Shown here piece after piece: positions 6,011-7,988 of a DNA stretch of 7,988 nt. A program made the translations under genes and the position numbers. Where the stretch lies: positions 218-8,205 of the forward strand of contig PKWC01000109.1 in NCBI GenBank assembly GCA_003131925.1, given 5' to 3'. The notes beneath the pieces are model-generated. The model saw nothing but the letters and a program-made list of their open reading frames with translations. It made no database searches and was not told the origin of the DNA. Origin of the DNA: Alphaproteobacteria bacterium. GTDB lineage: Bacteria > Pseudomonadota > Alphaproteobacteria > Micropepsales > Micropepsaceae. Numbering within the stretch: position 1 is the stretch's first letter; each line of letters begins with the position of its first letter.

Positions 6011-6039
6011 CAGGTAAGCTATGGCTTACCGTAAGTCAA
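6011..6039 (-). promoter_or_regulatory. Probable promoter of the GST-ArsR-AHSA1 operon
   Basis: On the minus strand TTGACT (6039-6034), a five-of-six match to the sigma70 -35 box, is followed after 17 bases by TACCTG (6016-6011), a weak -10. The predicted transcript start near 6004 leaves a leader of about 55 bases before the GST ATG. Both boxes lie inside the palindromes at 6013-6047, so a bound repressor would block polymerase. The -10 is poor, so the exact position may shift by a base or two. Confidence 0.55.
6013..6030. promoter_or_regulatory. Operator palindrome 1 (probable ArsR-family binding site)
   Basis: A perfect 18-bp inverted repeat, GGTAAGC-N4-GCTTACC, with core GTAAG-N8-CTTAC. 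It covers most of the predicted -10 box and part of the spacer of the GST promoter. Its core arms are the same as in operator 2. Binding by the ArsR protein encoded in the operon is inferred. Confidence 0.7.
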
Positions 6040-6047
6040 CACTTACG
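6030..6047. promoter_or_regulatory. Operator palindrome 2 (probable ArsR-family binding site)
   Basis: A second perfect 18-bp inverted repeat, CGTAAGT-N4-ACTTACG, abutting operator 1 and sharing base 6030, with centres 17 bp apart. It has the same GTAAG-N8-CTTAC core and covers the -35 box TTGACT. Two sites with identical core geometry and different outer bases argue for selection on the core. Confidence 0.7.
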
Positions 6048-6088
6048 TTAGGTATCTGGATTAGCTGGTGCCAGCCCGCGGAAAACTC

Positions 6089-7447
6089 TCAAACGTTCAG
6101 GAGCAGGTGCTGTCGCTCCCACGGGCTGATGACCTGCTGGTAGGCATCATGCTCGGAAGCTTTGACGTCGCTGTAAAGCACCACGAAATTCTCGCCAAGG
6201 GCCTCTTTGAGATCGCTGGAGCCGCGAAAACGCGCGACGGCGTCCAGGATGTGGCGCGGCAGCTGGTAGCGCGTCGATTCATAAGCGTTCCCCTCCATGG
6301 CCTTGGTGGGAATCAAATTCTCGATCATCCCGAGATAGCCACAAACGAGTGAGGCGGCGATGGCAAGGTAGGGATTGGCGTCGGCGCCGGGCACCCGGTT
6401 TTCGATGCGCCGGTTCTGTGCGTCCGACACCGGCACGCGCAGGCCGACGGTACGATTCTCGTGCCCCCAATGCGTGTTGATCGGTGCTGAAAGAAAGCGC
6501 ACGAGCCGGCGATAGGAATTCACGAATGGAGCGATCAGCGGCATCGCCGCGGGCAAGTGCCGTTGCAATCCGGCGATATGGGCGAGGAACAGCCGCGTGT
6601 CCTTGCCGCTCTTGGTTGAAAAAAGACTTTTCCCACGCCGCGCATCGACCACGCTCTGATGGATGTGCATGGCCGAGCCTGGTTCCTGCTCGTAGGGCTT
6701 GGCCATGAAGGTCGCGTAAATATCATGCCGCAACGCCGCCTGCCGCACGGTGCGCTTGAACAGAAACGTCTGATCCGCGAGCGACACGGGATCGCCGTGG
6801 TTGAAATTGATCTCGACCTGCGCCACGCCTTCTTCGTGGATGAGGCTGTCGATGCCGATTTCCTGCGCTTCGCAGTAATCGTACACATCCTCGAAGAGCG
6901 GATCGAATTCGTTGACGGCATCGATTCCATAGGCCTGGCGGCCGCTCTGTGGCCGTCCCGTTTTCCCGGCGGGCGGCAAGAGCGGATAGTCGGGATCAAT
7001 GTTCTTCGCGGCGAGGAAGAACTCGAGTTCCGGCGCCACGATCGGTCGCCAGTCGCGCTCTTCATAGAGCCGCACGACGCGCTTCAGCACATTGCGCGGC
7101 GTGAAAGCGACTTCCTCGCCGTTCTGGTGCCGGCAGTCGCAGATCACCTGCGCCGTCGGATCCTTGTACCAGGGCACGATGCGCAACGTGTCTGGGTCGG
7201 GAACGAGGTTCAGGTCCGGCGCCTGGTAGGTGAGCATGTCGGTTTCGGAATCGGCACCCGTGACCATCTGGCCGAAGATCGACTCGGGTAATCTGAGCGT
7301 GCCGTTATGCAACCCGCTCAGGAATTTGTTTGTAGGCAATATTTTGCCCCGCGCGATGCCTGCCATGTCGGGGACCAGGCATTCGACTTCGCCGACGCGG
7401 CGCTCTTTCAGCCACTCGGCGATTTCCTCCTCGGTGCGGCGATTCAT
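6089..7447 (-). CDS. puuA: Gamma-glutamylpolyamine (gamma-glutamylputrescine) synthetase, glutamine synthetase family
   Basis: A 452-residue member of the glutamine synthetase family, close to the 472 residues of E. coli PuuA and equivalent to SpuB/PauA of Pseudomonas. It would ligate glutamate to putrescine or another polyamine using ATP, the entry step of the gamma-glutamylated polyamine pathway in the cytoplasm. The N-terminal beta-grasp region includes LVPDMAGIARGK (24-35). Catalytic landmarks are PELEFF (139-144), EEGVAQVEINF (205-215), the ATP-site HIHQS (H261, H263), NRTVGLRVP (331-339) and RIENRVPGADANPYLA (347-362). The adenylylation-site context of true GlnA was not seen. Start: ATG at 7447, overlapping the upstream amidotransferase stop as ATGA, with AGGG nine bases before; the frame reaches back to 7540 but that part lies inside the amidotransferase gene. 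No T-run terminator follows. Substrate assignment rests on the amidotransferase neighbour and the SpuC-like gene downstream. Confidence 0.9.
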   Translation of the reverse strand: MNRRTEEEIAEWLKERRVGEVECLVPDMAGIARGKILPTNKFLSGLHNGTLRLPESIFGQMVTGADSETDMLTYQAPDLNLVPDPDTLRIVPWYKDPTAQVICDCRHQNGEEVAFTPRNVLKRVVRLYEERDWRPIVAPELEFFLAAKNIDPDYPLLPPAGKTGRPQSGRQAYGIDAVNEFDPLFEDVYDYCEAQEIGIDSLIHEEGVAQVEINFNHGDPVSLADQTFLFKRTVRQAALRHDIYATFMAKPYEQEPGSAMHIHQSVVDARRGKSLFSTKSGKDTRLFLAHIAGLQRHLPAAMPLIAPFVNSYRRLVRFLSAPINTHWGHENRTVGLRVPVSDAQNRRIENRVPGADANPYLAIAASLVCGYLGMIENLIPTKAMEGNAYESTRYQLPRHILDAVARFRGSSDLKEALGENFVVLYSDVKASEHDAYQQVISPWERQHLLLNV

Positions 7448-7988
7448 CGGAAGGATCCCTGTTTCCGTACCGCCTGGCCGAAGGCCGCGAAGATGGCGCG
7501 CGACACTTCGTTCTCGCGCCAGCGCCATTCGGGATGCCATTGCAGGCCGAGCACGAACCCTTTCGCACCGGGCATCGACACCGCTTCGATTGTTCCGTCA
7601 GGCGCCGCGGCATCCGCATGAAGCGACGGCGCAAGGCGGTCAATTCCCTGCGAGTGGAGCGAGTTCACCCGGAAGGAGCGTTCGACGACGAGCCGCGAAA
7701 GCAATCCGTCTTTCGAGACGCGAACTTCATGCGCGGGACCATACTGTACATCCAGCTCCGCATTCTTGTCTTCGCGGTGGTCGCTGCGGCCCGGCTGTTC
7801 GTGGATGTGTTGATGCAGTGTGCCACCGAACGCGACATTCAGCTCCTGAAAACCGCGGCAAAGACAGAGTACCGGCGTTGCGGCATCGATCGCGGCTTTG
7901 AGGAGAGGTATTGTCGTCGCATCGCGATTTTTGTCGAGCTGCGTGCCATCGCGCTGCGCCGCGCCATTGTAGAGTTGTGGCGAAACGT
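7444..7988 (-). CDS. puuD: Gamma-glutamyl-gamma-aminobutyrate hydrolase-type class I glutamine amidotransferase, 5'-partial
   Basis: The minus-strand frame is open from the window edge to TGA at 7446-7444 and gives 180 residues, about the last 70% of a PuuD-length protein (254 residues in E. coli). PuuD cleaves gamma-glutamyl-GABA to glutamate and GABA; SpuA of Pseudomonas is the counterpart. The class I amidotransferase triad is visible: the nucleophile Cys in LCRGFQELN (codon 7860-7858), and His and Glu in LQWHPEW (codons 7536-7534 and 7530-7528). The stretches VSPQLYNG, FGGTLHQ, HREDKNAE, YGPAHEV, NSLHSQG and SPDG-like APDGTIEAVS follow PuuD closely. An ATG at 7704 lies after the catalytic Cys and is not the real start, which is beyond the right edge. 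It overlaps puuA by 4 nt, so the two are co-translated. Confidence 0.93.
   Translation of the reverse strand, partial: VSPQLYNGAAQRDGTQLDKNRDATTIPLLKAAIDAATPVLCLCRGFQELNVAFGGTLHQHIHEQPGRSDHREDKNAELDVQYGPAHEVRVSKDGLLSRLVVERSFRVNSLHSQGIDRLAPSLHADAAAPDGTIEAVSMPGAKGFVLGLQWHPEWRWRENEVSRAIFAAFGQAVRKQGSFR

Noticed and set aside
6064..6080. GCTGG-TG-CCAGC inverted repeat downstream of puuA as a terminator
   Set aside because: The loop is too short, the stem is only 4-5 bp, and no T-run follows on the minus strand.

Overview
The window reads as a high-GC alphaproteobacterial chromosome segment, probably Hyphomicrobiales (Rhizobiales) judging from the protein flavour. That assignment is an inference from family resemblance, not from a marker gene. 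Coding density is high. A plus-strand block occupies the left quarter and a long minus-strand block fills the rest.

Left block (1-1957, plus strand): the 3' part of a hemolysin III/PAQR-type membrane protein broken by an in-frame TGA at 402-404; a CX5R protein tyrosine phosphatase (712-1323); and, 4 nt further on, an AlkB-type 2-oxoglutarate/Fe(II) DNA-repair dioxygenase (1328-1957) with all active-site residues visible.

Middle gap (1958-2235): no convincing protein gene. On the minus strand it holds a well-supported candidate small RNA of about 150 nt (about 2124 to 1974). It has a promoter-like sequence placed so that transcription would begin at the first base-paired stem, a C-rich hairpin loop, and a strong intrinsic terminator. 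I could not match it to a known RNA family.

Minus-strand block (2236-7988), read right to left: a gamma-glutamyl-GABA hydrolase-type amidotransferase (PuuD/SpuA, 5' end outside the window), a gamma-glutamylpolyamine synthetase (PuuA/SpuB, overlapping it by ATGA), then a three-gene module of glutathione S-transferase, ArsR-type regulator and AHSA1/SRPBCC protein (frameshifted), then a class III polyamine:pyruvate aminotransferase (SpuC-like) coupled to a YiiM-like MOSC protein. The amidotransferase, synthetase and transaminase are in the order of the Pseudomonas spuA-spuB-spuC polyamine catabolism genes, but here the GST-ArsR-AHSA1 module sits between B and C. That module has its own promoter, overlapped by two abutting perfect 18-bp palindromes that are probably operators of its ArsR regulator.

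Two genes each carry one lesion that looks recent or artefactual: a TGA where a conserved Trp is expected, and a 1-nt indel at a homopolymer. They are either very young pseudogenes or sequence/assembly errors. The most interesting objects are the candidate small RNA and the double-palindrome operator.
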